From: Blepharisma japonicum
Lineage: Eukaryota > Ciliophora > Heterotrichea > Heterotrichida > Blepharismidae
Length of the DNA: 57,157 bases
Assembly (NCBI GenBank): GCA_949751835.1
Contig: CATKHK010000146.1
Span: forward strand, 1 to 57,157
Direction: 5' to 3'
Below the pieces are notes generated by a model that was not told where the DNA came from, did no database searches, and worked only from the letters and a program-made list of their open reading frames with translations. Positions 23,327 through 33,760 of this stretch are shown one piece after another (the stretch's first letter is position 1; each line of letters starts with the position of its first letter). The position numbers were made by a program, and so were the translations under genes.

Positions 23327-24025
23327 ATGTCTTTTTATATTTATATAAGCACTATGATTATACTAAAATCCCTACGAAGGTTTTCTGACCTCAAGCTCAA
23401 GCTAAGCCCTCATCAGCTTTATGTTACTCAAGGCAAAGGAAGAGAAAGGCCCTTCATGGGAGATTATTGGTGGGTCAAAGACACTGGAACTTACTATTGC
23501 ATTGCTTGTGATCAAAAATTATTCCCCTCTCATTACAAATTTTTCCCTGACACAGGCAGATGTCATTTTTTTGCCAGCGAGGATGGTGCTACCAGACTGT
23601 CTGGAGATAACCCAAAAGACCTAGATGTTCAATGTTCAGGCTGCGGAAGTCATTTAGGCCATTTTCATCCAGAAGGTCCAGCCCCTACACATGTTCAATA
23701 TGTGATTGAATCTGGCTCATTAACATTCAAAGAAAAACCTTGGTTTACGTTACCTCCAATTAGAAGATTACAAAAACAACCAAGAAGAGAGGCCAAGGCA
23801 CTACTTAAGAAGCAAAAAGAAGATGAAAGAGAGGAGGAAAGAAAGAAAATTGTTGAAGAAAACAGACTTAAAAAGCAGAAAGCCCATGAGCTGGCTTTAC
23901 AGCAGCATGAAGAAAATAGGAAGAAAAAGGAGCAAAAGAAAAACCAAGTAAATCCAGATGATCAAGTAGATCAAAAAGATCAAAAGAAAGAGGAGGAGGG
24001 AACATCTAAACCTAAATCAGAATAA
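23327..24025 (+). CDS. MsrB-like protein lacking the catalytic cysteine
   Basis: 232 residues. Residues 25-140 follow the methionine-R-sulfoxide reductase B fold: Y-Y-C-I-A-C-D and Q-C-S-G-C-G-S give both zinc C-x2-C pairs, then H-L-G-H-F-H-P-E-G-P, the usual G-H-V-F-x-D-G-P position. The segment that should read R-Y-C-x-N-S reads Q-Y-V-I-E-S-G-S-L-T-F, so Val replaces the nucleophilic Cys/Sec and Glu replaces Asn. The last 90 residues are a Lys/Glu-rich helix. The N-terminus could be a mitochondrial presequence, more so from the Met at 23354. Reductase activity of the usual kind is not expected; a binding or structural role is likelier. Confidence 0.85.
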   Translation: MSFYIYISTMIILKSLRRFSDLKLKLSPHQLYVTQGKGRERPFMGDYWWVKDTGTYYCIACDQKLFPSHYKFFPDTGRCHFFASEDGATRLSGDNPKDLDVQCSGCGSHLGHFHPEGPAPTHVQYVIESGSLTFKEKPWFTLPPIRRLQKQPRREAKALLKKQKEDEREEERKKIVEENRLKKQKAHELALQQHEENRKKKEQKKNQVNPDDQVDQKDQKKEEEGTSKPKSE

Positions 24026-24090
24026 TTTCTCATTAATTTGATGAGTTTTATTTTTTCCATTTTCCTGAGTAAATTCAAATAAAATGCACG

Positions 24091-25026
24091 ATGACTTATC
24101 AATTCATAACTCGCCATTTATTTGCTTCCATGCCAAAATTTGAAAAGACACTTTTGAACTTCAAGGAAGCGTTTTACCAAGATAATGTAGAATCTCTCTT
24201 AAAATACCACACAAAACTAGAAAAATGCTGCGACGAAGACCAAAGCTTCCGAGAGCCGCTATCCAAGTGTATGGAGTTCACAAAATTCACTGAAGACATG
24301 GAAGCTCTTGAAATGTGTATTAGCGATATCAGGGGAGATGACTGGAAACAAGTCACCAATAAGCACAACATCAAAACTGAAAGCAAAGGATCAGGGAATG
24401 ACTTTTTAACTCGATGTACGTTGCTGGTTGACGCCCCTCTGATTCAGGTCCTTCCGTTTCTCTCAGAGATCGAACTTGTCCCCACCTGGTAGCTAATATA
24501 TAGGGTTGATGTTCTAAAAGAAGTAACTGTATTTGAGTCGCCATCACGGACAAGAAAGTTTGCCCGCTATAATTTCTGGTTTCCATGGCCGCTTTCCGAC
24601 AGAGAGTGCATGCTGGAGTTCGCAGCGTTCCCTATTGTGACGGAAAAAGCAATTTGCATAGTGATGAGATCTCCTAAGTCTGCCAATTATATGAACTTTG
24701 AGATCCCTCCTCCAGCAGATGGGAAGAAAAGGATGTTTATGAACATAGGCTGCTTATACGCCCAAGCCATTTCTCCAACGCAAACGAAGATTATTTTCAT
24801 TGCCCAGGCCAATGCCAATATCGTAAGTTTTACATAGTTTCTCTTGCCTAGGTGACTGATCAATTTTGGGACGAAGCATATAATGTATTATCTTATGGAC
24901 ACTTTGAGGAATAAGATATTGAATTTCCAAGGAAGTATTTATGAAGAAAGGATGAACGAGAAAAGAGATTTTTATGAGTTCATGCATCGAATTGTTGAAG
25001 AAAAAATCGATGCAAGAGATGATTAA
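24091..25026 (+). CDS. START-like lipid-binding domain protein
   Basis: 301 residues from three exons, joined by two 15-nt introns. Residues 1-85 are helical. From about 90 there is a START-like fold: K-H-N-I-K-T-E-S-K-G, then a hydrophobic strand and V-P-T-W-V-D-V-L-K-E-V, R-Y-N-F-W-F-P-W-P-L-S-D-R-E-C-M, a characteristic START segment, and a C-terminal helix. START domains carry sterols, phospholipids or ceramide in a cavity (family knowledge). No signal peptide or membrane helix, so it is probably a soluble lipid carrier. A TGA in the last exon codes for Trp. TAA stop. Confidence 0.75.
24489..24503 (+). other. 15-nt intron 1 in the START gene
   Basis: GTAGCTAATATATAG. Removal restores a split TGG codon and links ...V-P-T-W to V-D-V-L. 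Without splicing the frame ends at a TAG. Confidence 0.92.
24833..24847 (+). other. 15-nt intron 2 in the START gene
   Basis: GTAAGTTTTACATAG, phase 0, between ...A-N-A-N-I and F-L-L-P-R. Without removal the frame ends at TAG. Confidence 0.9.
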
Positions 25027-25105
25027 TAATTAATTATCATATTATCAAGCAAATAGGGCTATTATTAGTGATAATAGAGTTTCCATATTAGTATTAGGTC
25101 ATATG

Positions 25106-26863
25106 TTAACCTCTTTTGCGCCCCCCTCTTTCTTTTAATGCTAATTCAATCATAGCACCGTTTGAAATGTTGTATTTAGCTAAGGTGTCTTGATCTTTTA
25201 GCACACTGTGCACGTGAGTCTTAAATTTCATTTTTTGGGGAGGCATGCCTCCAAGAATTCCTGATAGCATTTGCTTGATACTTTGGATTGGCTGCAGCAG
25301 GTCAACGCTAAGCTGGATTATCTGGCCTTTAAAGCCCCATTGGTTGTCTCCACCGTCATCAGGAACTCTTATGTGTACTGAAGAAGTCCCTGGATGCATT
25401 TTTGCCCATTGCTGCTCTGGAACTAAGCTACTCCTTGTTTCCTCGTGGAGTCTATAAGGAGTTCTTTCCATTACAGCAGCAGCTTGATAACTTGGACCTG
25501 CAAGAGGCTGCACCATTGAAGGAGGTGGCACATAGCCTTCTAGTGGGTTTATCATCTGGCTATTTGGGGGCGGAGGAGGTGGGGGTACATACTTTGGAAC
25601 TTCTTTAGCTGCAGGCATTGCAGGCTGGGATTTTTTGAGCTCTTGAATTAACTGTGAAATATTAGCTGAACTCATAGCAGTAGGCTCATTGCGCTGCTTT
25701 GCAGCGCTTATTTCTCCTGGCTCTTCTTTATTTTCTTCAAAATCTCCCATCATTTCAGCTCTGTTCTTCATCATACTTTTCAGATTTTGGTAAATTTCTG
25801 AATTTGCAGCAAAAACATGGTCTTTTTCTTTAATTCTTGCAGCTTCTCTTTCTCTTTTATATTTTGGATCGAGAAGCTCCAGCTTAATATGCTCATCGTA
25901 CTGGTCAATCGGAATCATTTCTCCACATTTCTCGCATTTTTGTGTGTAATTCGAAATATCAGTGGCTGCTCCAGTGTCAATTTCCGATTTTTTCGCCCTT
26001 TCTCTTCCTGCTCCTAATGCTTCTTTTGCTCTTTTTGCAGATTCTTCTAATGATTCTGAGATTTGTTTCCTAACATTTTGTTCAATATCTTGCATAAAAG
26101 GCCTTGACCCTAATGTATGGACAATATTTAAGTCTATAGGGGCAGGCAGCTCTTCTTCTTCTCTTAGTTCTATTGTTTCTACTACCACAAAATCATGCCA
26201 ATCAATCATTGCCATTTGTTGTCTTTCCTCTTCTTCCATTTCCTCCTTGGATTTTTGGCTTTTTATCTGGTTTCTTTCAAATTGGAACCTGTCCATGCAT
26301 CTCTGTAGAACTGATCCTCTGTCTGCAACATTCTTTTGTAAGGATTTTATATCGTCCAGCCTTGGTAGTAAACATCTGGAATAAGCTTCAATTAGAGAAG
26401 TAAAGTAATTGAAGAGCGCATGATTCGGCTTTAGGAAGTCAAACTGAGGATTTTTACTCTCCCTTTCTGTTAAACCCATCCAGAAATTCCTCCCATTTCG
26501 AGCTACATATTGGGCTGCTAATTTAATGATGTCCATATCAACTTTGGCTATTGTGGGGTGCTTGACGTAGAATGGGTTGATTTCAGGAGCTTTAACTTCT
26601 GTAGTCGGGGCTTCTTCAAATTGCTCTTCAATTTCTTCGTATTCTTCTTCTTGCTCTAATTTTTCTGCATATTCGTAAATTTTTTGCTCATAAAATTTCC
26701 TGAATGGATCTCCAGGACGGAGGAAACTGAATTTTGGGTTTGTTTTTTGGGCTTCTCAGACTTTCATTTCTACGGCACTACCATTGGCAGCGACAAATTC
26801 TGCAGTTTTTTCGATAAGCTTTAGGATATCATCAGGTGGCATTATCACATCTTGGCCTGGCAT
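25106..26863 (-). CDS. SF3A1: Splicing factor 3A subunit 1
   Basis: 585 residues, with TGA as Trp in W-E-A-Q-K. Two SURP (SWAP) modules come first: one near 11-60 (I-E-K-T-A-E-F-V-A ... N-P-K-F-S-F-L), one near 112-160 (I-I-K-L-A-A-Q-Y-V-A-R-N-G ... N-P-Q-F-D-F-L-K). The SF3A1 core follows, with a C-E-K-C-G motif, then a proline-rich stretch and a C-terminal ubiquitin-like domain (about 505-575) ending in basic G-G-R-K-R-G. Start at 26861-26863: P-G-Q-D-V-I-M-P-P-D-D-I. SF3A1 is part of the U2 snRNP and helps recognise the branch site. It lies 47 bp from the divergent YIPF6 gene. Confidence 0.93.
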
Positions 26864-26910
26864 TTTTAAAGTTTATATTAAAATTTAATTGAGTTTTCGT
26901 TCTTATAATA

Positions 26911-27561
26911 ATGGCTGGACTCAGTGGTAATATCACTCTACACCAAGGTCCCAAAAGTGACCAACTTGGCCATATGGCAGCAGATCAAGAAGTAAATACT
27001 TTAGAAGAGCCTGTTTCAGAAACAATTGTAAGAATTATATAGCTCCGTGATTTAAAACGAATAGCATTCAAGCTTAAATACGTTCTCATCCCCAAGTCAG
27101 CTGAGCAAGAAAAAGCGAAACAACTTCGTGACTGGGATTTATGGGGTCCTCTCCTTCTTTGCTTATTATTAGCACTTACTTTATCAATTTCAAGTACATC
27201 AGGAAGCTCTCAGGAAGATACTGCAAGTTTGGTATTCGGAATAGTATTCGTTGTAGTCTGGGTAGGAGCAGCAATCGTTACAATCAATGCTCAGCTTCTA
27301 GGAGGTAACGTGTCATTTTTCCAAAGTGTCTGTTTGCTTGGCTACTGCATATTTCCAATGAACGTGGCATCTTTACTAGTAATAATCCTAGGATTTGTGC
27401 CTTATATCAAAATACCTATTGTGTTGGCAGGATTTGCATGGTCAACTCTCTCATCAATTGGATTCATGACTCAGCTTGTGCCAGAAAGCAGAAAAGCATT
27501 AGCAGAGTACCCAGTAATTCTTTTCTACCTCTTTTTAGGCTGGTTTATCCTGGTTATTTAG
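26911..27561 (+). CDS. YIPF6: YIPF6-like Golgi membrane protein
   Basis: 211 residues after removal of a 15-nt intron. The cytosolic N-terminus has T-L-E-E-P-V-S-E-T-I. It is followed by L-R-D-W-D-L-W-G-P-L-L-L-C, the hallmark of the YIPF6 branch of the Yip1 family, and then five hydrophobic helices (residues 85-211) with N-V-A-S-L-L-V-I near the third. Yip1-family proteins sit in ER-Golgi membranes and bind Rab GTPases during vesicle transport (family knowledge). The length matches animal and yeast relatives. TAG stop. Confidence 0.9.
27028..27042 (+). other. 15-nt intron in the YIPF6 gene
   Basis: GTAAGAATTATATAG, phase 0, between ...S-E-T-I and L-R-D-L-K-R. Unspliced RNA would end at the TAG. 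Confidence 0.93.
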
Positions 27562-27591
27562 AAAAACTATGTTAGTTAACTTAAGACTTTA

Positions 27592-27951
27592 CTATAATGA
27601 CATTTCCAATTCCTTTATAAACCTCTTGTTCTTCTTTTCTTGGATTCTTTGTTCCAAGCTTTCAAGCTGCCTTTTCTTTTCATACGCCAAAAGTTCTTGT
27701 AGTCTGTGGTTTTCAGATTGGTATTGACTGATTATTCCTGTGACTCTACAGTTTAAGTTGGCATAAAATTCCTTTAAGTTTCCTTCAGAAGAAGGCACCA
27801 TATTCCATCTTCTGGAGAATACGTTTTTCCATATGAAGTTTGACTGGGCCAGGCTGTGGAATCTTTTATTTAAAAGTGAAACTGTGCAGAGGTCATTTGC
27901 TGCTAAAAATCCGAAGATTTCAGTTGCAACTTCGTCTGGGAGGGTGTCCAT
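27592..27951 (-). CDS. Short F-box protein
   Basis: 119 residues. Residues 1-48 are a clear F-box: L-P-D-E-V-A-T-E-I-F-G-F-L, then L-C-T-V-S-L-L-N-K-R-F-H, and W-K-N-V-F. The remaining 70 residues are helical and coiled-coil-like (L-L-A-Y-E-K-K-R-Q-L-E-S-L-E). There is no WD40 or LRR domain to select substrates. F-boxes bind Skp1 in SCF ubiquitin ligases. It is convergent with YIPF6, 30 bp apart. TAG stop. Confidence 0.82.
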   Translation of the reverse strand: MDTLPDEVATEIFGFLAANDLCTVSLLNKRFHSLAQSNFIWKNVFSRRWNMVPSSEGNLKEFYANLNCRVTGIISQYQSENHRLQELLAYEKKRQLESLEQRIQEKKNKRFIKELEMSL

Positions 27952-28001
27952 TTATAAGTGCAAAACAAGTGGAGATATAAATAAAAGTTACTTTAAAGCT
28001 A

Positions 28002-29642
28002 CTAAAAGGTATCTAGTGAGCTGAATTTTCTATGTAAGCTGAACTTTCGCCTTGGGGTTGGGGCTGTTTGAGTTGGCTCAGGAAGCCTCATAGTTTCGCT
28101 TAGCTTAATGTTATCGTGTATCTTGACGCTCTCGCTTAGCTTTACGCTCTCATTTAACTTTGTGTTCTCATTAAGCTTGAAAAAAGTTCTGAGATCTTCT
28201 GGAATGGGAGCACTGTTGTTAGTTATCACTTTTGATGCTACAATATAGTCTACTAATCTTTGGGTCATTTTATAGAAATACTCCTTTTTTGATCTTTCTG
28301 GCCCTTTCAGCTTGCAGGGGTCTGATAGTATCCTTTGCAGAGCTGTTATATGGACAGCGATTAGCTTTAACTGCTTGTGTAGAGCATCAATAGAAGCATT
28401 TGAATTGTTTAGATCAGAAATGGCTGCCTTTTCATCCAAGTATTTAAAAACATCTATCTTGTCAGCTTTATCTGTCAGAGTAAATTGGAGGTCACATAGA
28501 GCTTGCTTAAATAGCTTCATTTCATTATTATTACTGATTTTTTTCTCTATGCCTTTTTTAAGATTTTCAATCTCTCCTTCAACTTGATGGATAGAAATTA
28601 ATAGACTTTCTTTATGCTGAAAAAGCAGTTCGACGTTTTGGGTTAATTCATTTAATGTCGATTCAACATTCGGATATGACGATAAAAAGCTCACTTTTTT
28701 TAATAAATCTTTTATATCGACTTTTGAGGCTTTTTGCAATAAGACTTCATCAAATCTTCTTAGTTCTGCTTCATACGCTTTTAAACTGCTCGCAAAACCT
28801 TTTATTTCTTCTCTAAAGCCTTGAATTTTTTGAGTTATTTCTATCTCGAAAGCTTTCAGCTCACTTCTGCTGCTTTTAGTATCTAATTCATTAACTATAT
28901 CTATATTTAATTTTGTAATTCTTTCATGTACATCTTTTTTATTGCAATTTATTGTTTCTCTTATATGCTCAGTTTCATTTATAAGCATTTCTTTGATTTC
29001 TTTATTAGACCTTGTAATTTCTTCGTATCCATTTTTTAAGCTTCCAAAAGCTTCTTTTAAATCATTTACAGTCGCATATTGAGAAAATTCTAATTTAAAT
29101 GCTTTTTCTATTCTCAAAAATTCGTCATTAGCGCCTGCCTTGCTAAAATAATCAGATTCCACAGCACTTTTAAGATCGCTCAAAGCTTTCTGCGTTAAAT
29201 TTAATTCTTCTTGTTTTGCCAGTGTTCTGATTTCAGCATCTAATAAATAAGCATAGGACATTGGGCATAATGACTGTAATGAGCTCTCAATTCTTTGTAG
29301 ATCAATATCCAGAGCTTTGTGTGGGAGTTCATGAGAAATCTCATTTACTTCTATTTTTAAATCCTTTAAATCGTCATTAAAGATAATTAGCCGCTCAGAA
29401 ATTTTTTGAATGTCATGCTGGGTTAATTTATTCCCTTTCATGATTTCCTCAACGTCAAGTCTATCTCGTTTATTTCGCCTTTCGAGTTCTCCTTTTATAC
29501 AGCTAACAGTAAGAGTTCCTGCAAGCCAGTCGTCTATTTCTAATTTAATAGTTTCTAAAACGGCCTGCTTTATGGTTTCGCTATTTATATCGTTTTGAAG
29601 ACGTGCAACAGATAACTCCAATGCTTCAATGCGAGCTTCCAT
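28002..29642 (-). CDS. Long coiled-coil protein
   Basis: 546 residues, strongly helical with heptads over nearly the whole length. Residues 490-530 carry a short repeat around K-L-N-E / K-L-S-E-S-V-K, then a basic, Ser/Arg-rich end (R-R-K-F-S-L-H-R-K-F-S-S). No family was recognised. Basal-body, centrosomal or ciliary structural proteins are the nearest analogues by composition only. It lies 50 bp upstream of the F-box gene on the same strand. Confidence 0.75.
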   Translation of the reverse strand: MEARIEALELSVARLQNDINSETIKQAVLETIKLEIDDWLAGTLTVSCIKGELERRNKRDRLDVEEIMKGNKLTQHDIQKISERLIIFNDDLKDLKIEVNEISHELPHKALDIDLQRIESSLQSLCPMSYAYLLDAEIRTLAKQEELNLTQKALSDLKSAVESDYFSKAGANDEFLRIEKAFKLEFSQYATVNDLKEAFGSLKNGYEEITRSNKEIKEMLINETEHIRETINCNKKDVHERITKLNIDIVNELDTKSSRSELKAFEIEITQKIQGFREEIKGFASSLKAYEAELRRFDEVLLQKASKVDIKDLLKKVSFLSSYPNVESTLNELTQNVELLFQHKESLLISIHQVEGEIENLKKGIEKKISNNNEMKLFKQALCDLQFTLTDKADKIDVFKYLDEKAAISDLNNSNASIDALHKQLKLIAVHITALQRILSDPCKLKGPERSKKEYFYKMTQRLVDYIVASKVITNNSAPIPEDLRTFFKLNENTKLNESVKLSESVKIHDNIKLSETMRLPEPTQTAPTPRRKFSLHRKFSSLDTF

Positions 29643-29835
29643 ATATTAATCATTTCTTTCTTATAAAATGTTGAATTGCTAATTAATTCTGTTTTCAGCA
29701 GCTAGGTATTAGCAAGAAATATTCTTTTGGCTTAAAGATGCTAATTGCTATCAGAACAATAATTTTTTAAATTTAATATACACATCATTTAAAATTACTA
29801 TTGAGTTCTATGATGAAATTAAAAACATATAAAGA

Positions 29836-30849
29836 ATGCTCCAACTTGAAGGCAACCCTCCTGAAGAACAGCCAGCATCCCATCCATTCCTCAAAGCAAC
29901 AAGAGACGAAATTGCAAGCACTAGCTTAATGCGAGCTTCAATCAGATTAGAAGCTGAAAGAGTTTACAATATCCGCCCAGATCTTCCAGAATTTGAGGTC
30001 TTAGGAAGCCAAATATGTGATGAAAGGGTTCCAATTAGCTGTTCATTTGACGAAGCAGGTACTGTTTTAGGAATAGCAGGATGATCTGGAATCTCATCTC
30101 TTTATTCAATTCCAAGTGGAACTCTAATTTCAAGCCTTGAAGGGCATTCAGATAGAGTACAAACAATAGATATTTTCAATAATCTGATTGCAACAGGGTC
30201 ATTTGATATGAATATAGGAATATGAGAAAATAATCAAGCTAACTGGCTTAGAGGACATGAAGCTAGGGTTAATAAAGTTAAATTTCATCCTATTGGAAAC
30301 TTGCTTTTAAGCTGCTCTTATGATAAAACCTGGAAGCTTTGAGATATCATCCGAAATGATTGCATACTCACACAGAATGGCCACGGCAGAGGCATCCACT
30401 GTTTAAGCCTTCACCCAGATGGCAGCATTCTTGGAACTGGTGACCTTTCTGGAACTGGCGCACTATGAGATCTCAGAACAGGCAGCCATATTCTAACTCT
30501 CAGGGGGCATGTCAAGCAGCTTCTCTGCATGAGTATTTCTCCAAATGGACACACAATTTCTACAGGAAGTGATGATAATACCGTCAAAATCTGGGACATC
30601 CGAAAGCGTGGGCTTGTTTTTACGATCCCTGCACACTCAAAGTTGGTTTCTTCAACAATTGCAACAGAGAGATTCATTGGCTCATGCTCTTATGACGGTA
30701 CCACCAAGCTATGGTCTCCTAAAGATTTTTCATTACTTAAAACGTTTTCAAATGAAAATAAAGTGACTGATATCAATCTCAGTCCTAAAGGAGACATACT
30801 AGTAACTACGTCTTTTGATAAAACCTTCAAATTATGGAAGTTAGCTTAG
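29836..30849 (+). CDS. PRPF4: U4/U6 snRNP WD40 protein Prp4
   Basis: 337 residues with at least four in-frame TGA codons read as Trp (near 30082, 30223, 30342 and 30467). Seven WD40 blades match PRPF4: S-Q-I-C-D-E-R-V-P-I-S at the start of the propeller, then G-H-G-R-G-I-H-C-L-S-L-H-P-D-G-S, D-L-R-T-G-S-H-I-L, S-P-N-G-H-T-I-S-T-G-S-D-D-N-T-V-K-I-W-D-I-R, and I-P-A-H-S-K-L-V-S. Several of the UGA codons sit at the Trp of the WD dipeptide. PRPF4 binds PRPF3 and PPIH in the U4/U6-U5 tri-snRNP. It is shorter than animal PRPF4 (about 520), because most of the N-terminal region is missing. Confidence 0.92.
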
Positions 30850-30885
30850 CATTATGAAATTATCCTAATAATAATAATAATCTAA

Positions 30886-31644
30886 ATGGACACAAAAGAG
30901 CTTTTTCCACATGAGAAGTCTGGGACAGACACCTTTGGAGAACGCTACACTTCGCCAGAAGAAATGTGGCGGAGAGAGTTACACTCAAAATTTATAAGAG
31001 ATAAAGAAACTTGGTATCATTTAGGTAACAGCTACTGGTCTTCTCAAGAGTCATCTTTAAATGGAGTTTTAGGCGGCTATGAAATAATTAACCAGCCAGA
31101 TATCAACACATCTAGAGAATTTGTAACATTTTTGAAAACAAGCCACTCTCTGGGCGGAGGAAGAGCTCTTGATTGTGGATGTGGAATTGGAAGAGTGACA
31201 AAATTTCTTTTATTAAATGAATTTGAATCAGTAGACTTAGTTGATCAATGCCAAAAATATGTGGACCATGCAAGAACTTTTGTGAATGACTCAAGAGCTG
31301 TTAATTTTTATGTCCAAGGACTGCAAAATTTTAACCCAGAGCCACAAGCATATGATTGCATATGAATTCAATGGGTGCTTGCACAGCTAACAGATGAAGA
31401 TTTAATCAGTTTTTTAAGGAGAATTCAAAATGGGCTTAGAGAAGGAGGGATTATTTGCATTAAAGAAAATATAAAAAAGAATGGCTTTATGGTACATAAG
31501 GAAGATTTCAGTGTGACAAGATCAGATAAAATATACAAAATTGCATTCAGAAATGCAGGACTTAGAATTATTCATGAGCAATTGCAGCCTAATTTTCCAG
31601 AAGACCTCTATAAAGTAAAAATGTTTGCATGCGTTCCTATTTAA
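30886..31644 (+). CDS. NTMT1: Protein alpha-N-terminal methyltransferase
   Basis: 252 residues, with the TGA near 31364 as Trp. It matches NTMT1/METTL11A: Y-W-S-S-Q-E-S-S-L-N-G-V-L-G-G-Y, D-I-N-T-S-R-E-F, SAM-binding motif I L-D-C-G-C-G-I-G-R-V-T, D-L-V-D-Q-C, Y-D-C-I-W-I-Q-W-V-L-A-Q-L-T, and I-C-I-K-E-N near the end. The W-I-Q-W segment that reads the substrate N-terminus includes a UGA-coded Trp. The enzyme methylates the alpha-amino group of proteins starting X-Pro-Lys after Met removal, such as RCC1 and ribosomal proteins (family knowledge). Its stop is 11 bp from that of the convergent GTPase gene. Confidence 0.92.
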
Positions 31645-31655
31645 TTGAAGAAAAT

Positions 31656-32297
31656 TTAATGACAACAAAAATTTTTGATTATAGTATTTTTGTCGATTTT
31701 TATTTGCTCGCTAATTAAAGAGCTTCGGTCACTCAATTCTCCTTCATTATTGTTTATAATTTCCGCTTTCTTATCATAAACTCTTTTAAATAAGCTTTCA
31801 AACGCTTCATTTACACCTAAATTATTTCTTGCAGAAGTTTCTGCAAAAATTGCATCATTTTCTTGAGCAAATGTTTGTCCTTGCTCAAAACTGATTTTTC
31901 TTAATGAAGGGTCTTTATCAATTTTATTTCCAATAATTGATATAATGATATCCGGTTCTACTATTTTGAGATCTTCTAATCATGATTTTACGCTGTTAAA
32001 AGAATTCTCACTGGTAATATCGTAAACTATAAAAGCACCTACAGCTCTTCGGAAATGAGACTTTATTATGGATCGGTACTGCCTAAATCCAATAATATCT
32101 CAGAGCTGGAATTTGATATTTTCACCTGATGACATGTGGAACTTGCAATTTTCAAATTTGACGCCACTTTGAGGCTCTTTAAATTTTGATTTTTGTTTGG
32201 TGAATCTTGAAAATAATGCACTTTTTCCTGATTTTGGATCTCCTGCAATGACAATTTTGTAAATATATTTGCAAGATTTTTCTGTTGTGCGTTCCAT
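31656..32297 (-). CDS. Divergent Rab-like small GTPase
   Basis: 213 residues with TGA as Trp (near 32099 and 31979). G1 is G-D-P-K-S-G-K-S-A, G4 is N-K-I-D and G5 is E-T-S-A, all intact. The usual switch I T-I-G-V-x-F reads Q-S-G-V-K-F, and the switch II W-D-T-A-G-Q-E reads W-D-I-I-G-F-R, so both the Mg-binding Thr and the catalytic Gln are replaced. The C-terminus F-C-C-H resembles a Rab double-cysteine prenylation end. Nucleotide binding is likely, but normal GTP hydrolysis is doubtful. Vesicle-traffic role by homology only. Confidence 0.82.
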
Positions 32298-32379
32298 TTT
32301 AATAATTTAAATGCTAATTAGCTTGAGCTTCTAATCATAGGATTATAATGTTTTATGGATTATTTTGAATATTAATTAG

Positions 32380-33642
32380 GTAGAATTTTTTTTAAAAATA
32401 TTAAAACAAACAGCACCTGCAAAGTGAAAGGGAAATGAGTCTAGCTCTCAAAGCCCTACAAAAATTAGATTAAACAGATCTGCGATTAATATCAAAACAA
32501 GAAAAAGCAGTGCTTCATTAGACGTCACAAGGTCTTATAACCTCCAGCGCGATCCAAGACTTAATGAAACTTTATGCCTCTCAAACAGCTTGAGTTTGAA
32601 AAAACTCCCTAAGCCTAAGCCAAAAATAGAAATAATCTCACCTGATAATATCAAAATTTCTTCAAAAATAAACATTAGGAAGCAGCTCTATAATTCCTTA
32701 AAATCAAATCCTATTTCAAAATGTGCAACTCCTGAAAGTAGGTCTAAACTATTCACCCCAAATACATCAATCACTCATAATTTTAATTCTTTTACTTTAC
32801 AAGTTTCTTTTTATGAAAAAACTCAAAATACAAGCATAAATGAGTCTAATTCACCATCAAACCCGCTGTTTAGGAATACAAAACTAAAACTTAATAGGCC
32901 ATCTCCAATTAAAAATAGTGAAGTAAAGCAAAGCTCAGAAAGAGAGGATCAGCAAGAGAAGCATGTAAGCCATCAAAGAAAAATAAGTGAAGAAAGTAAT
33001 GAAATTATTTTTCAGGAAGGAAAATCAAGGGGGATAGTTAAAAACTTAAAGATTTCTAATGAAACAACTATAATAAGTGTGAAAGATTTAACCAAAGGTC
33101 AGAAGAAGGTAAATGAAAGAATTAGTACTTTAGCTGAAAGATCAAGGTCAAACTCAAAAGAGTTGTCAACTTCATTCGTAAGACCGAGAAATGATTTTTC
33201 TCCATCCATTGAAGAAGGCCAATCTCGACTATCGAAAATAAATTTGCGTCAAAAATTATTAGATACATCTATAAAAGAAATAGGGAAAGAAGGAAATTCT
33301 CCTTTAGATGAAGTTTTGGATGAATCTAGTCAGCAAAAGAGAAAATCACATTCAGTGCAAAAGTTGCCTTCAAAGAAATTCGATAAAGATGAGATTTTAC
33401 CTATTAAAGAAAAATCTGTAATAAGGTCCAACAGTAAAACTCTAATTCGTAAGGATTCACAAAACTCCCAAAACTCTCAAAAATCAAATGAAAAGGTTAA
33501 CAAATTTGAAAAACTAGACGAAAGCGTAATAATTGATAAAAAGAAGCAGAGAGAAGAAAAGGCAAAAAAGGCTTGAAAAAAACCAAAAATCGCATCATAT
33601 GCTTGGACATGAAAAGGTGCTAATGGATTTTTAGATCCTTAG
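32380..33642 (+). CDS. Disordered Ser/Lys-rich protein, start unresolved
   Basis: About 420 codons are open from just after an in-frame TAG at 32377-32379 to a TAG at 33640-33642, with TGA as Trp. The composition is Ser, Lys, Glu and Asn, low in hydrophobics and without repeats, so it is largely disordered. Its coding nature is supported by the length and by several in-frame TGA codons. The frame contains no ATG at all near its 5' end, and no 15-nt intron with usable GT/AG is seen. The 5' coordinate is only the limit of the open frame. No family was recognised. Confidence 0.6.
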
Positions 33643-33760
33643 ACTTATTGATTAGTGAATAAAGAGAGCTCATACTGTAAAATCTAGAGATCTTTGAACG
33701 AAGCTATACATAAATAAATTTTAATTTAACTATCCTTTTGTCAAATCAAAAAAAAATTAA

